Source: Methanosarcina sp. UBA289 (GTDB lineage Archaea; Halobacteriota; Methanosarcinia; Methanosarcinales; Methanosarcinaceae). From it: a stretch of 64,000 nt of DNA. The first letter of the stretch is position 1. Each line of letters opens with the position of its first letter. A model generated the notes under the pieces. That model saw nothing but the letters and a program-made list of their open reading frames with translations, had not been told where the DNA came from and did no database searches. The stretch lies in NCBI GenBank assembly GCA_002496565.1, contig DAKJ01000024.1, positions 74,881 through 138,880 on the forward strand, given 5' to 3'. Both the position numbers and the translations under genes were made by a program. Positions 51,801-60,665 of this stretch are shown here, in pieces.

Positions 51801-52059
51801 TAATCCCATCAGGGCGCTCTTTTTCAATAATCCTTTCTACAACTCTGGCATCAAGGGGCTCGATATAAACCGAATCTGCCATTTCAGGATCGGTCATTAT
51901 GGTTGCAGGGTTTGAGTTTACAAGTACTACCTTTACCCCTTCTTCTTTTAAGGACCTGCAGGCCTGGCTGCCTGAGAAGTCAAATTCTGCAGCTTGTCCG
52001 ATAGTGATTGGCCCTGAGCCTATAAGCAACACTTTCTTTATGTCCTCGCGTTTAGGCAT
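48838..52059 (-). CDS. carB: Carbamoyl-phosphate synthase, large subunit
   Basis: The 1073-residue synthetase makes carbamoyl phosphate from ammonia (delivered by CarA), bicarbonate and two ATP, for arginine and pyrimidines. Two homologous ATP-grasp halves are visible: GSGPITIGQAAEFDFSGSQA near residue 13, repeated as GAGPIRIGQGIEFDYCTVHA near residue 560. The C-terminal allosteric MGS-like domain includes DVVKKVRDGSPNVIDMM and LIINTP. Full length, no disruption. Its ATG overlaps the carA stop as TAATG, so the subunits are translationally coupled. Confidence 0.98.
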   Translation of the reverse strand: MPKREDIKKVLLIGSGPITIGQAAEFDFSGSQACRSLKEEGVKVVLVNSNPATIMTDPEMADSVYIEPLDARVVERIIEKERPDGIIAGIGGQTGLNITSELAEKGVFEKYGVQILGTPVEAIKNTEDRELFKETMLRIGEKVPLSRAVNTLKEAEDVVEELGLPLIVRPAYTLGGAGGGIARTKEELLEITERGLRRSRINQVLIEESVLGWAEVEYEVMRDENDTCIVICNMENIDPMGVHTGESAVVAPSQTLSDAEHQMLRSASIKIIRALKIEGGCNIQYALKEGDYRIVEVNPRVSRSSALASKATGYPIARVTAKIAIGMTLDEIINSVTKNTPASFEPALDYVITKIPRWPFDKFTTADKTLTTAMKSTGEVMAIGRTVEESLLKAFKSLDIDSQLGIKKWEEPEIKTLLKTPTSERLFVIFNALERGMSVKEIAELSSINPFFISKIKRIVDMEKRIRKEELTPELLREAKRMGFPDTRLAELTGRTRQEISDLRHKAGILATFKMVDTCAAEFEAATPYYYSTYEDSCETNPTDRKKILILGAGPIRIGQGIEFDYCTVHAVTALREEGIETHIINNNPETVSTDFDTSDKLFFEPLTLEYVMNVIERERPDGVLVQFGGQTSVNLAIPLKQELEHRTDLNTVILGTDPDDMDLAEDREKFYLLMQELGIPQPEGGYATSQKEAIEVAKRIGFPVLVRPSYVLGGRAMEIVYDEIDLERYMKEAVRVSPEHPILIDDFLEAAAEIDVDAVCDQKDVLIGAIMEHIEEAGVHSGDSACVIPPQTLSPEVLSQVRDYTRKIALGLKVKGLINIQMAEKGGKVYVLEANPRSSRTIPFVSKAVGVSLAKIAAKVIVGHSLKSLGCMEEPKPKHVSIKEVLLPFDKLPGADPVLGPEMKSTGEVMGVDYDFGRAYYKAELAADNVLPLTGKVFLSIRNADKTKLVDVARKLQAAGLELMGTEGTVNYLAQNGVFMDVVKKVRDGSPNVIDMMRRDEVDLIINTPTSKQSRRDGSKIRRAAVDFKVPYITTMQAAIAAADAIETMKKGQGLTIKSINEYHKEMEQESK

Positions 52060-53165
52060 TAAATCTCACCTCCGAGGACTTTTACAATCCTGTCAAAGAA
52101 CATTTCCTCGGTATCCATCGGCCCTGCTTGGGCTTCAGGATGGAACTGCACACTGAAAATATCCAAGTCCTTGTGGGAAACCCCTTCTACGGTTTTGTCG
52201 TTTGCATTCAGGTACTTCACATATAACCCTGTGCCATCAAGAGAGTCCGCATCAACGGCATACCCGTGATTCTGGGAGGTTATGAAAATCTTGTTTTCAA
52301 TGAGATCCTTTACTGGTTGGTTTCCTCCCCTATGCCCGAATTTCAACTTATAGGTCTTTGCTCCCATAGCAAGAGAGATAATCTGGTGACCGAAACAAAT
52401 CCCGCAGACCGGAATTGTGCCTGCAAAAGCCTTTACGGCATTGATCGCATCCTTTGCTTTTTCAGGGTCTCCTGGCCCGTTTGAGATAAAAAGGAGATCC
52501 GGTTCGTAATCTGCAATTTCCGAGGGTTTTGTGGTTGCAGGAACCAGTGTAAGGTCAATTCCACGCTTATGCAGATCATTTATTATATTCCGCTTTACAC
52601 CAAGGTCAACTACAACTGCATGTTTGCGTTTGCTGCTGCCTTTCCAGGCGCCTTCTGCTCCGGGAATGAAATGTGGCTTTTTACAGGTTACAAGAGATAT
52701 AAGTTCCTCGTCCGTGAGCTGTGGAGAGTTTCTTGCTACATCAACAGCCTCCTCCCCGTCGTCGCTGCCCGTGATAAGGGCTGCCCTCATGGTTCCACGC
52801 TCCCTTGCTCCTATTGTGAGCATCCGAGTATCCACGCCTTCAATTCCTGGTTTTCCTTCGTCCTCCAAAAACCTGTGGATAGAACGAGTTGATTTATAAT
52901 GATAGGGTTTTTTGCAGGCTTCCCTCACAACAAGCCCCTCTGCATGCATATTATCGGACTGGACACGCTCCCCACTGACACCGTAGTTTCCGATAAGGGG
53001 GTAAGTGAACATTAAAATCTGACCCTTGTAAGAAGGATCTGTTAGAGCCTCCTCATATCCCGTGAATTGAGTGGTAAAAACAAGTTCGCCGCAAGCTGTG
53101 CCTTCGGCACCAAAACCGGTGCCCTTAATAACTGTTCCATCTTCTAAACCTAATACTGCTTTCAT
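52059..53165 (-). CDS. carA: Carbamoyl-phosphate synthase, small (glutaminase) subunit
   Basis: The 368-residue amidotransferase hydrolyses glutamine and feeds ammonia to CarB. The class I glutaminase triad is present: the nucleophile in VCGICFGHQIISLA, and the His and Glu in FSVQFHPEAQAGP. The N-terminal CarA domain begins AVLGLEDGTVIKGTGFG. I chose the ATG at 53165 over a longer frame; another ATG lies immediately before it and either could serve, with CAGGT close by. The order carA-carB with one shared base is the usual tight operon. Confidence 0.96.
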   Translation of the reverse strand: MKAVLGLEDGTVIKGTGFGAEGTACGELVFTTQFTGYEEALTDPSYKGQILMFTYPLIGNYGVSGERVQSDNMHAEGLVVREACKKPYHYKSTRSIHRFLEDEGKPGIEGVDTRMLTIGARERGTMRAALITGSDDGEEAVDVARNSPQLTDEELISLVTCKKPHFIPGAEGAWKGSSKRKHAVVVDLGVKRNIINDLHKRGIDLTLVPATTKPSEIADYEPDLLFISNGPGDPEKAKDAINAVKAFAGTIPVCGICFGHQIISLAMGAKTYKLKFGHRGGNQPVKDLIENKIFITSQNHGYAVDADSLDGTGLYVKYLNANDKTVEGVSHKDLDIFSVQFHPEAQAGPMDTEEMFFDRIVKVLGGEI

Positions 53166-53825
53166 CATCTGAACCTGCGAGTAAATGTCATAAGACATGT
53201 ATAAGTGTTACGATGACTTTCCCGATTCTCGAATTTGCCCTATTTTTTTCAGTCTTTTAATATATAAATCTTTCAATTATATAATTTTTTTCGGAAATCT
53301 GCCTTTCAAACTATAAAGTGAAACGTTATTTTTGAAAGACCAGGTATTCATTGTAATATTTTTTAACATATTAATTAAAAACCGAGTAATTGGTAAAAAT
53401 TACTAATTTGTTGAAGTAGAGTAAATTTCTTTAGTACAGCAAAATAATAATCTGAAATCCATATATGCTAAAGTAAAATAAACTTTCATACTTTTTGACC
53501 GAAAAGTTATACCAATTTATATGCATTTTTTAAGGGTAGACTTTTGCTATATTATATTTTCGCAAAAAAATTATATATAAGTGGGAAAGAAATACTAGTC
53601 AGGAAAATAAGTTGTTTAAGCTGCAAAAAATAGAGAATTTTCTTAAATTAAAATCTTCAACCGGTTGAAGTAATTGTAAAAGGGCTAATTAGCTCGAATA
53701 ATATTTGGTTTTTATTAACTGAATTTTTGTGGCAATTTTTTACAACGTTTTTACCTTTTGTAAAGATTATTGGTTATTTTTTAAAAGCCACTTAGTCAAA
53801 CCGTGGTATTACATGGACAAGTCAT
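53166..53825 (+). promoter_or_regulatory. Long divergent upstream region of the betaine transporter
   Basis: About 650 AT-rich bases separate carA from the transporter genes. TATA-like TTATATATAA is at 53571-53580. A perfect 16-bp palindrome, CTTCAACC/GGTTGAAG (53655-53670), lies downstream of it in the expected leader, a candidate operator for osmotic control. No gene is seen. Confidence 0.5.
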
Positions 53826-55298
53826 ATGGATAAAAATATAAAACTCGAATTACGAAACATTACAAAGATTTTTGGTAAAAATCCCCCGAAAGTGATTTCC
53901 CTTCTAAATGAAGGGTTATCCAAAAGTGAAATTTTTAAAAAAACAAAACAGACTGTCGGGCTTAACAACGTCAATTTCAAAGTCTACGATGGAGAGATCT
54001 TCGTCATAATGGGGCTTTCTGGTTCAGGGAAATCCACTCTTTTACGCTGTCTAAATCGCCTAATCGAGCCAACTGCTGGAAAAATCCTGATAGATGGGCA
54101 GGATATCACGCAGATGAATGCGAAAGAACTGCGAGATATACGCAGGACCAAAATCGGGATGGTGTTCCAGAACTTTGCCCTGCTTCCCCACAGGACTGTA
54201 CTTGATAATGTGGCTTATGGGCTTGAGATCCAGGGGATTCCTAAAGAAAAACGTTATTCTAAGGCTCTCGCAGCTATAGAATCCGTAGGGCTCAAAGGCT
54301 ATGAGCACAGCAAGATAACCCAGCTGAGCGGAGGCATGAAGCAGAGGGTAGGACTTGCAAGGGCGCTTGCCAATAACCCTGATATCCTTCTCATGGACGA
54401 GGCTTTCAGTGCCCTTGATCCTCTTATCAGGAGCGATATGCAGGACGAGCTGCTTGCCCTTGAGGACAGGGTGCAAAAGACAATTATCTTTGTCTCCCAT
54501 GATCTGGACGAAGCTCTGAAACTCGGGGACCGCATTGCCCTCATGAAAGACGGGGAAGTAGTCCAAATAGGGACCCCTGAAGAGATCCTGACCGAACCTG
54601 CAGATTCCTATGTCTCAAAGTTCGTTGAAGGTGTTGATAGATCTAAAGTCCTCACAGCTGAATCGGTCATGAAACGGCCTGAACCGCTCGTATCCATCAA
54701 TTCAGGACCCAGGGTAGCTATCCAGTTAATGAAAAATCATGGGATCTCATCGATTTATGTAGTTGAGGGAAAGAACAGGCACCTGAAAGGCATACTTATG
54801 ATAGGCGATGCCCTTGAAGCCCTTAAAACTGGAAAGAGCCTTGAGGTAGCAATGTTTCCGGATTCGCCCCGTGTGGCTCCAGATTTGCCTCTTAACGAGG
54901 TGATCCCGCTGATTGCGGAAAGCCAGTACCCCCTTGCTGTGGTCAATGATTCCGGGAAATTGCTCGGAATTATAGTCCGGGGCACTGTACTTGGCGCCCT
55001 TGCAGTGTCTGGAGAGAACGGGCGGACTGAGACTCCCGAAGAAAAGAATCCAGAAGAAAAGACTTCAGAAGAAAGAAAATCTGCAGGGAAATTTTTTGAA
55101 TATAAGCCTCCCGAGAAAATTGTCTTCATTGGCAAAAATAAAGGAGAAGTCGGACACTCTTCTGAAGACTCAGGTGTTACGGATGGCAAGGGTGATATAA
55201 TTAATGATGGAATTGACAGCGGGGCTCCTGCCAAGGCGACTGCCAAAGTACCTTTAAGGTCTGACTCCGGGTCTGGTCAAGAGGCGAAAACATGCTGA
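53826..55298 (+). CDS. otaA: Glycine betaine ABC transporter, ATP-binding subunit
   Basis: The 490-residue ATPase is of the ProV/OpuAA type. It has an N-terminal helical extension, Walker A GLSGSGKS (about residue 62), Q-loop VFQNFALLPHR, signature LSGGMKQR, Walker B ILLMDEAFSALDP and the switch His in FVSHDLDEA. Two CBS domains follow (about residues 280-390), the ionic-strength sensor of this family. The last 95 residues are a Glu/Lys/Ser-rich tail beyond the normal end. It energises uptake of compatible solutes. The layout corresponds to the Ota transporter described in Methanosarcina; the symbol is given by that analogy. Its 3' end overlaps the permease gene by 7 bases. Confidence 0.92.
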   Translation: MDKNIKLELRNITKIFGKNPPKVISLLNEGLSKSEIFKKTKQTVGLNNVNFKVYDGEIFVIMGLSGSGKSTLLRCLNRLIEPTAGKILIDGQDITQMNAKELRDIRRTKIGMVFQNFALLPHRTVLDNVAYGLEIQGIPKEKRYSKALAAIESVGLKGYEHSKITQLSGGMKQRVGLARALANNPDILLMDEAFSALDPLIRSDMQDELLALEDRVQKTIIFVSHDLDEALKLGDRIALMKDGEVVQIGTPEEILTEPADSYVSKFVEGVDRSKVLTAESVMKRPEPLVSINSGPRVAIQLMKNHGISSIYVVEGKNRHLKGILMIGDALEALKTGKSLEVAMFPDSPRVAPDLPLNEVIPLIAESQYPLAVVNDSGKLLGIIVRGTVLGALAVSGENGRTETPEEKNPEEKTSEERKSAGKFFEYKPPEKIVFIGKNKGEVGHSSEDSGVTDGKGDIINDGIDSGAPAKATAKVPLRSDSGSGQEAKTC

Positions 55299-56122
55299 TC
55301 CCCCGGATCCCTGTCGGAGACACAGTTGAATTTGCTGTGGACTGGATCGAAGGCAATTTCGGTCTGTTTCTTGACCTCACAAGCAAGCAGCTTGATCTCC
55401 TTATTTCGGGTTTAAAAGATGCGCTTCTTTTCCTGCCTCCTGAATTCTTTATCCCTGGAATTTCTCTACTCTCATACTTTGCAGGAAAGCGCAACATCAA
55501 ACTTGCAGCAGGGACTGCGTTTGGTTTTTTCCTTATCGAGAACATGGAACTCTGGGAGCTCTCAATGGAGACGCTTGCCCTTGTACTTTCGTCTGCTCTG
55601 CTTGCTCTTATTATTGGGATTCCACTTGGGATCCTTTCTGCAAAAAATAATATACTTTTCCATGTTGTAAAGCCTGCACTCGACTTCATGCAGACTATGC
55701 CATCTTTTGTGTACTTAATTCCTGCTCTCATATTCTTTGGGCTCGGAAATGTTCCTGGCATGATCGCAACTGTTGTTTTTGCAATGCCTCCTGCAATAAG
55801 ACTCACAAACCTCGGGATAAGACAGGTCCCAAAAGAGCTTACTGAGGTTGCAGACGCCTTTGGTTCCACGGGCTGGCAGAAACTTTCCAAGGTTGAACTG
55901 CCTGTGGCACTCCCTACTATAATGGCCGGGGTCAACCAGTGCATTATGCTCTCCCTTTCGATGGTTGTAGTTGCAGCCATGATAGGAGTCCGAGGGCTTG
56001 GATATCAGGTTCTTTTCGGGATACAGCGTGTGGACATTGGCATGGGCTTTGAAGCAGGACTTGCTATTGTCATAATCGCGATCTTCTTGGACCGGATTAC
56101 TCAGTACCTTAGCCCCAGATAA
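55292..56122 (+). CDS. otaB: Glycine betaine ABC transporter, permease subunit
   Basis: The 276-residue membrane protein has the ProW/OpuAB pattern: a helical N-terminus, about six membrane segments, and the EAA-like loop ELTEVADAFGSTGWQKLSKVELPVALPTIMAGVNQ that contacts the ATPase. The PSFVYLIPALIFFGLGNVPGMIATVVFAMPPAIRLT stretch is a family hallmark. It overlaps the ATPase gene by 7 bases and is followed by the binding-protein gene 203 bases on, all in one direction, as in other osmoprotectant transport operons. Confidence 0.95.
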   Translation: MLIPRIPVGDTVEFAVDWIEGNFGLFLDLTSKQLDLLISGLKDALLFLPPEFFIPGISLLSYFAGKRNIKLAAGTAFGFFLIENMELWELSMETLALVLSSALLALIIGIPLGILSAKNNILFHVVKPALDFMQTMPSFVYLIPALIFFGLGNVPGMIATVVFAMPPAIRLTNLGIRQVPKELTEVADAFGSTGWQKLSKVELPVALPTIMAGVNQCIMLSLSMVVVAAMIGVRGLGYQVLFGIQRVDIGMGFEAGLAIVIIAIFLDRITQYLSPR

Positions 56123-56325
56123 AAGCCCTAGATAAAAGCGCTATTTCCAGATCTTTCCTTAAAAGGGTGTTCTGAATAGGATATTCACTTTACAGGGCAG
56201 CCTTATGCATCCCCAAAAGAAGGCGCTCACTTATTTTCAACTCTTGAAAAACTAGGGATAAGAGAAAAGAAAGACTCAAAAAAGACTGGATAAGTTGAAA
56301 AAAATTTAAACAGGTAGTAGATATT

Positions 56326-57267
56326 TTGATTGATACAAAATTTAATTCGAATGTAAAAAAACTTGGATCAGTTCTGGCAATTGGCCTGGTCATAGGCCTT
56401 ACCCTGTTTTCAGCAGGCTGTGCGGAAAAAGAAGATGAAGTCGTAGAAGGCATAGAAGCTGCTTCCCCAGCGGCAGGGACATCGGAGTTCAGCGAACCTG
56501 TGAAGATAGGATACGTCTTATGGGACGGTGAGATTGCAAGCACCAATGTGATACAACAAGTTCTTAAACAGGCAGGGTATGAAGATGTGGAGATCACTGC
56601 AGTTGATGTAGGCCCCCTTTACCAGGGACTTGCTAGCGGGCAGTTTGATTTCACCACTACCGCCTGGCTACCCCATACCCAACAGAACTACTGGAAAGCT
56701 TACGGTGACCAGATCGACTCTGTCCAGACAAACCTGGAAGACTGCAAAATTGGGCTTGTTGTGCCAGCTTATGTAACTATCGATTCGATCGAGGAGCTAA
56801 ATTCCGAAAAGGAAAAATTTAACGGCAGAATAATCGGGATCGACCCCGGATCAGGCACTATGCAGATATCAGAATCTGCAATTTCCGAGTATGACCTGGA
56901 AATGGAGCTTGTCCCAGGCAGCGGCGCAGCAATGACTACCTCCCTAAAAAAAGCCATTGACTCCAAAGAATGGGCAGTTGTGACCCTCTGGTCCCCTCAC
57001 TGGGCTTTCAACCGCTGGGACCTAAAGTACCTCAGCGACACAAAGGGTGTGTTCGGCGAGGCTGACCATGTTGAAACCCTGGCAAAGCTCGGCCTTAAAG
57101 AAGAAAAGCCAAATCTCTACGGCATCCTGACCCGCTTCAAGTGGACCCATGATGATATCCAGACTGTCATGATGGATATTGAAAACGGAATGACGCCTGA
57201 AGCAGCCGCAGCAAAATGGGTTAAAAACAACCCGGAAAAAGTTAACGAGTGGATAGGGCAAAAGTAA
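56326..57267 (+). CDS. otaC: Glycine betaine ABC transporter, substrate-binding lipoprotein
   Basis: The 313-residue protein has a lipoprotein signal (LGLVIGLTLFSAGC-like, residues 15-31, ending AGCAEKE) and then the OpuAC/ProX fold. The aromatic box that holds the trimethylammonium head is suggested by TAWLPHTQQNYWKAYG and TLWSPHWAFNRWDLKYL. It begins with TTG at 56326, 11 codons before a hydrophobic core; CAGG lies ahead. It delivers betaine to the permease. The 203-base gap from the permease contains a possible processing or promoter region. Confidence 0.93.
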   Translation: MIDTKFNSNVKKLGSVLAIGLVIGLTLFSAGCAEKEDEVVEGIEAASPAAGTSEFSEPVKIGYVLWDGEIASTNVIQQVLKQAGYEDVEITAVDVGPLYQGLASGQFDFTTTAWLPHTQQNYWKAYGDQIDSVQTNLEDCKIGLVVPAYVTIDSIEELNSEKEKFNGRIIGIDPGSGTMQISESAISEYDLEMELVPGSGAAMTTSLKKAIDSKEWAVVTLWSPHWAFNRWDLKYLSDTKGVFGEADHVETLAKLGLKEEKPNLYGILTRFKWTHDDIQTVMMDIENGMTPEAAAAKWVKNNPEKVNEWIGQK

Positions 57268-57658
57268 GTTTCTTCTTCCCTAATTTTTTACACAGTTTTT
57301 AATTTTCGTCTTTCTCTTTTTATATTTTTTCATCATTTTTTCTTTACTTTCTGGTCTTTGTTTTATTTTCACTCAATATGTATAATCTTTCAACATGTAT
57401 AACCTTAGTACCACTGTGCCTTTCAACATGTATAACCTTAATACCACGGTGCCTCAGTACGGTATAAAATCGCCATTCGTATTATCTTCTGCTGCCGGGC
57501 GAGTTTAAAACATTATATATTATAAATATCAATTCTTTATCATAATTATTTTTCAGGTCTAGAGATAGTTGTTTTAGAATACTACTTCAGAATGCGGGTC
57601 ATGTCAGTTAAAATTCTGAATATGAGAATTTTGGTTATTCTTACTGTATAAGAGGCAG
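57268..57658. other. Spacer with a 33-bp direct repeat
   Basis: Two adjacent 33-base copies at 57387-57419 and 57420-57452 begin CTTTCAACATGTATAACCTT and differ at two positions; a partial relative precedes them. TATA-like ATTATATATTATAAATATC at 57511-57529 probably serves the TPR gene. No gene is seen. Confidence 0.75.
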
Positions 57659-58501
57659 ATGACAAAAATGGCAAATGCACTAAAAGACCTTGATAGATTG
57701 GCCAAGGCGGACTACAGCAAAGCCAGGGTTTTCTTCCAGATGGGCAAATATGAAGATGCTCTGGCTGCTTATGGAGAATCAGACAAAGCCTGGAAAAAAA
57801 TGGCAGAATTGCTTTTCGAAAAAGGGAAGGGAAACCACGGAAAAGAGTTCCTTGAAAAGGCTAAGGAAACCCAGTCTCACATCGGGATGTGTTTGTTCAA
57901 GCTCGGAAAATATACTGAAGCCCTGGAAATTGTGAATTCTGCCCTTTAGCTTAAGCCTGAAAGCCCTACCGAGTGGTCTAATCGGGGTTTCGTGCTCTCA
58001 GCCCTGGGACAGAACGAAGAAGCCCTTGAAGCTTTCGAAAAAGCACTTGTGTTTGACCCGAAATCCTCCAAAATCCTGACCAATAAGGGCATAGTATATT
58101 TTAGGATGGGTCTCATGAAAAAAGCTCTTGAGACTTTCGACTGCGCTCTGGAAATAGAGCCCAGGAAAGCTTCAGACTGGGCCTGTAAAATTCCAAGATT
58201 TAGTTTTTTCTCACGAAATAAGGCTCCCATAATGAAGCCTGATAATGCTGAGACCTGGTACTGGAAAGGTAATGTGCTTCTTGAACTCGGCGAAAAGGAA
58301 AAAGCTCTCAATGCCTTCAGGATGGCTCTTGAAAGCAATCCCGACCATCTTAACTCTCTTCTCAGCGGAGGGGATTTGCTTTGCGAGTTTGCCGAATACG
58401 GCGAGGCTTTCAAGTGCTACGTACGGGTTCTGAAACTCAGCCCTGGAAATGAAGCTGCTGAGAAGGGAAAAGAGTTTTGTGAAGAGAAAATTGATGAATG
58501 A
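57659..58501 (+). CDS. TPR protein interrupted by an in-frame TAG codon
   Basis: One frame codes 280 positions of tetratricopeptide repeats, broken only by TAG at 57947-57949 (codon 97). The text reads continuously across it: ALEIVNSAL-TAG-LKPESPTEWSNRG, with TAG at a variable TPR position normally Glu, Lys or Asn. In Methanosarcina TAG can be read as pyrrolysine, so this could be a full-length protein; it may equally be a nonsense mutation. A second oddity is the segment CKIPRFSFFSRNKAPIM (about residues 180-196), where a whole TPR unit should be and only part remains, which argues for decay. TPRs usually mediate protein contacts. Confidence 0.7.
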
Positions 58502-58753
58502 TTATTATTCGGTATTGCACTTGGCATCATTCTTGATATTTTTTATCACTAAGGTACTCATTTTTCTCTTCCAAAAAGAACAATTGATACCCCTAAATAA
58601 TGTATTTTTACATACTTCATGATGCTGAGTGATAAAAGTTATATTTTCTCCGAGTAATATAAATTTATTTTTAATTCTATGCTTCAATCAAAAATTCCAA
58701 GATGGCTACAATATGGTAGATACAAAACACTTGATATTTGAGGAGAAAATGTT

Positions 58754-59671
58754 ATGAATTTTATATCTAATTTATTTGGAAAAAATAAAACTCAAAATTT
58801 TTTCGAGGCATGTAAATTAGGTCAGGTAGAAAATGTAGAGAAACTTTTGAAAAACGATAAAGTAGATATTAACTCGCAGGACACATATGGTAAAACTGCT
58901 TTAATTTACGCAGTAAATAAAGAGCACAGGGACATCGTAGAATTGCTTATTAAAGGCGGTGTCGATCTTAATATTCAGGATGAGAACGGGGATACCGCTT
59001 TAATTTCTGCGGCAAAGATCGAACGTGGGGATATTGTTGATCTGCTCATCAAATGTGGTGCCGACCTCAATATTCAGGATGGAAACTGCGAGACTGCTTT
59101 GAAATTTGCGGTAAAAGTAGGATATAAGAGTATTGTTGATCTGCTTCTTGAGGGCGGTGCCGATCCTAATATTCCGGACAGGAACGGTGAGACGGCTTTG
59201 ATTTCTGCCGCAGATCGAGGGCATAAGGATATTGTAGAGTTGCTCATTAAAAGTGGTGCAGACTTAAATCTTCAAGACAAAAATCGTAACACAGCTTTGA
59301 ATGCTGCAGCCAAGATTGGACATAAGGGTATTGTTGAGCTACTTGTTAATGCCGGTGCCGATCTTAACATTCAGGACAAAAATGGCAATACTGCTTTGAT
59401 TTATGCGGCAGATAGAGGGTACAGGGAAATTGTAGAGTTGCTTCTTGAAAGTGGTGCCAATCTCAATATTCAGGAAGAAAACGGGCTTACTGCTTTGATG
59501 TTATCGGCACAAGTGGGGCATATGGATATTGTTGATTTGCTTATTAAAGGTGGAGCAGATCTTAACATTCAGGACGAGAATGGCAATACTGCTATGGATA
59601 TTGCGGAAGAAATGGAGTTTAACGAGATTGTTGATTTGCTTCTTGAAAGTGGTGCAAGTTTCAGATCCTGA
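58754..59671 (+). CDS. Ankyrin-repeat protein
   Basis: The 305-residue protein has about eight 33-residue ankyrin repeats after a short N-terminus (FFEACKLGQVENVEKLLK). Each has the consensus NIQDENGDTALISAA...G...IVDLLIKGGAD. The repeats are very similar in DNA as well as protein, indicating recent internal duplication. There is no signal peptide, membrane segment or catalytic domain. Ankyrin proteins act as binding scaffolds; partners are unknown. GGAG lies before the ATG, and a TATA-like AGTAATATAAATTTATTTTT occurs upstream. Confidence 0.92.
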   Translation: MNFISNLFGKNKTQNFFEACKLGQVENVEKLLKNDKVDINSQDTYGKTALIYAVNKEHRDIVELLIKGGVDLNIQDENGDTALISAAKIERGDIVDLLIKCGADLNIQDGNCETALKFAVKVGYKSIVDLLLEGGADPNIPDRNGETALISAADRGHKDIVELLIKSGADLNLQDKNRNTALNAAAKIGHKGIVELLVNAGADLNIQDKNGNTALIYAADRGYREIVELLLESGANLNIQEENGLTALMLSAQVGHMDIVDLLIKGGADLNIQDENGNTAMDIAEEMEFNEIVDLLLESGASFRS

Positions 59672-59846
59672 TTTTCTCTGGAAGCCATCACAGGATGGCG
59701 AATATACAGAGAGCCACTAATAAGTTGTAAAGGGCTAATAATCAGATTGCAGATATCTAAATATCGGTCTCAAAAGCATAGCCTCTCTAAGTTTTGGATT
59801 ACGATGAAGAAAACAGACAAAGCCTTCGTATAATTGATATACCATC

Positions 59847-60353
59847 GTGACAATTCCTATTGCTATGAATGACAGTAAATCCGAAAATTCAGCTTCATCT
59901 TCTCACTTAACTGACCGTGCAGCCTGCGAAAAGGCACTTGCCGGAAATCTCACTCCTACTTACGAATCCGCAACATTTTCAAATCCGGTTCTTGACCAGT
60001 TCAAGGACCTTATGCCCGATTTCAATAAACGTCTCTCGCCTGACAGGGATCTGAGACTCTCCACTTCTGATCATCTTCGTTTGAGTCCGGAAACTCTTCC
60101 GAGACTTGTTTCCAGCTCCTGTGCCGGAATCAGATCTGCTGGTTTTCCGGGGTCCCTATTCGAAAGCCCTAAGCTGCCTGCAGGGAAAGGGTTTGAGATC
60201 ATGCCTGACCTGCCGGGAAGAACGTTGACAGGATCAAGAATCTGCTCTCTAACGCTTAGTTCAGACCTTCCTATGGCTCCTCTTGCGAGCAGGTTTTTAA
60301 CTCTCAGGCCGGCTGAAGAAGGGTTGAAGGAAGTCAAAGAGAATAGGAAATAA
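59847..60353 (+). CDS. Possible protein, Ser/Leu/Pro-rich, uncertain
   Basis: A 168-codon frame with ordered, Ser/Leu/Pro-rich repeats (KRLSPDRDLRLSTSDHLRLSPETLPRL) and no Cys pair or membrane segment. Codon use is like that of the neighbours and the frame is long for the GC content, but no ribosome-binding site is clear and I recognise no domain. Opposite-strand frames over the same bases are shorter. I list it as likely but unproved; if real it is probably disordered. Confidence 0.45.
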   Translation: MTIPIAMNDSKSENSASSSHLTDRAACEKALAGNLTPTYESATFSNPVLDQFKDLMPDFNKRLSPDRDLRLSTSDHLRLSPETLPRLVSSSCAGIRSAGFPGSLFESPKLPAGKGFEIMPDLPGRTLTGSRICSLTLSSDLPMAPLASRFLTLRPAEEGLKEVKENRK

Positions 60354-60551
60354 AGCACAGTGAAAATAAAGAACGATAAAATTAATAGACGGTAACAATA
60401 AAATATAAAAGTAACGAACGATGAAAATAAAGAACGAGAAAGGCTAGAAAGGATATAGTAATTTATATTCTTTATTATTCTATTTACTTAAAAATTAACT
60501 ATACTCATCTAATGAAAAAAAAGACCGTTTTTACTATTTTATAGAGATTGA

Positions 60552-60665
60552 TCAGGTGATGCACATAACTATCCCTAAGATACTTACTGCCACAGCAACT
60601 AAAGTTATAAAAATTAACAAAGCCGAACCATCGTTCTCAAAAGGATCATTGTTCTTATAATCCAT
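60552..60665 (-). CDS. Putative 37-residue single-span membrane protein
   Basis: A short minus-strand frame reads MDYKNNDPFENDGSALLIF and continues as a hydrophobic helix, ending VSILGIVMCIT. A polar acidic head followed by one clean membrane span is typical of small membrane subunits. TATA-like ATATATAATAAT lies directly before the ATG and no ribosome-binding site is seen, so it would be leaderless or spurious. Confidence 0.4.
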   Translation of the reverse strand: MDYKNNDPFENDGSALLIFITLVAVAVSILGIVMCIT

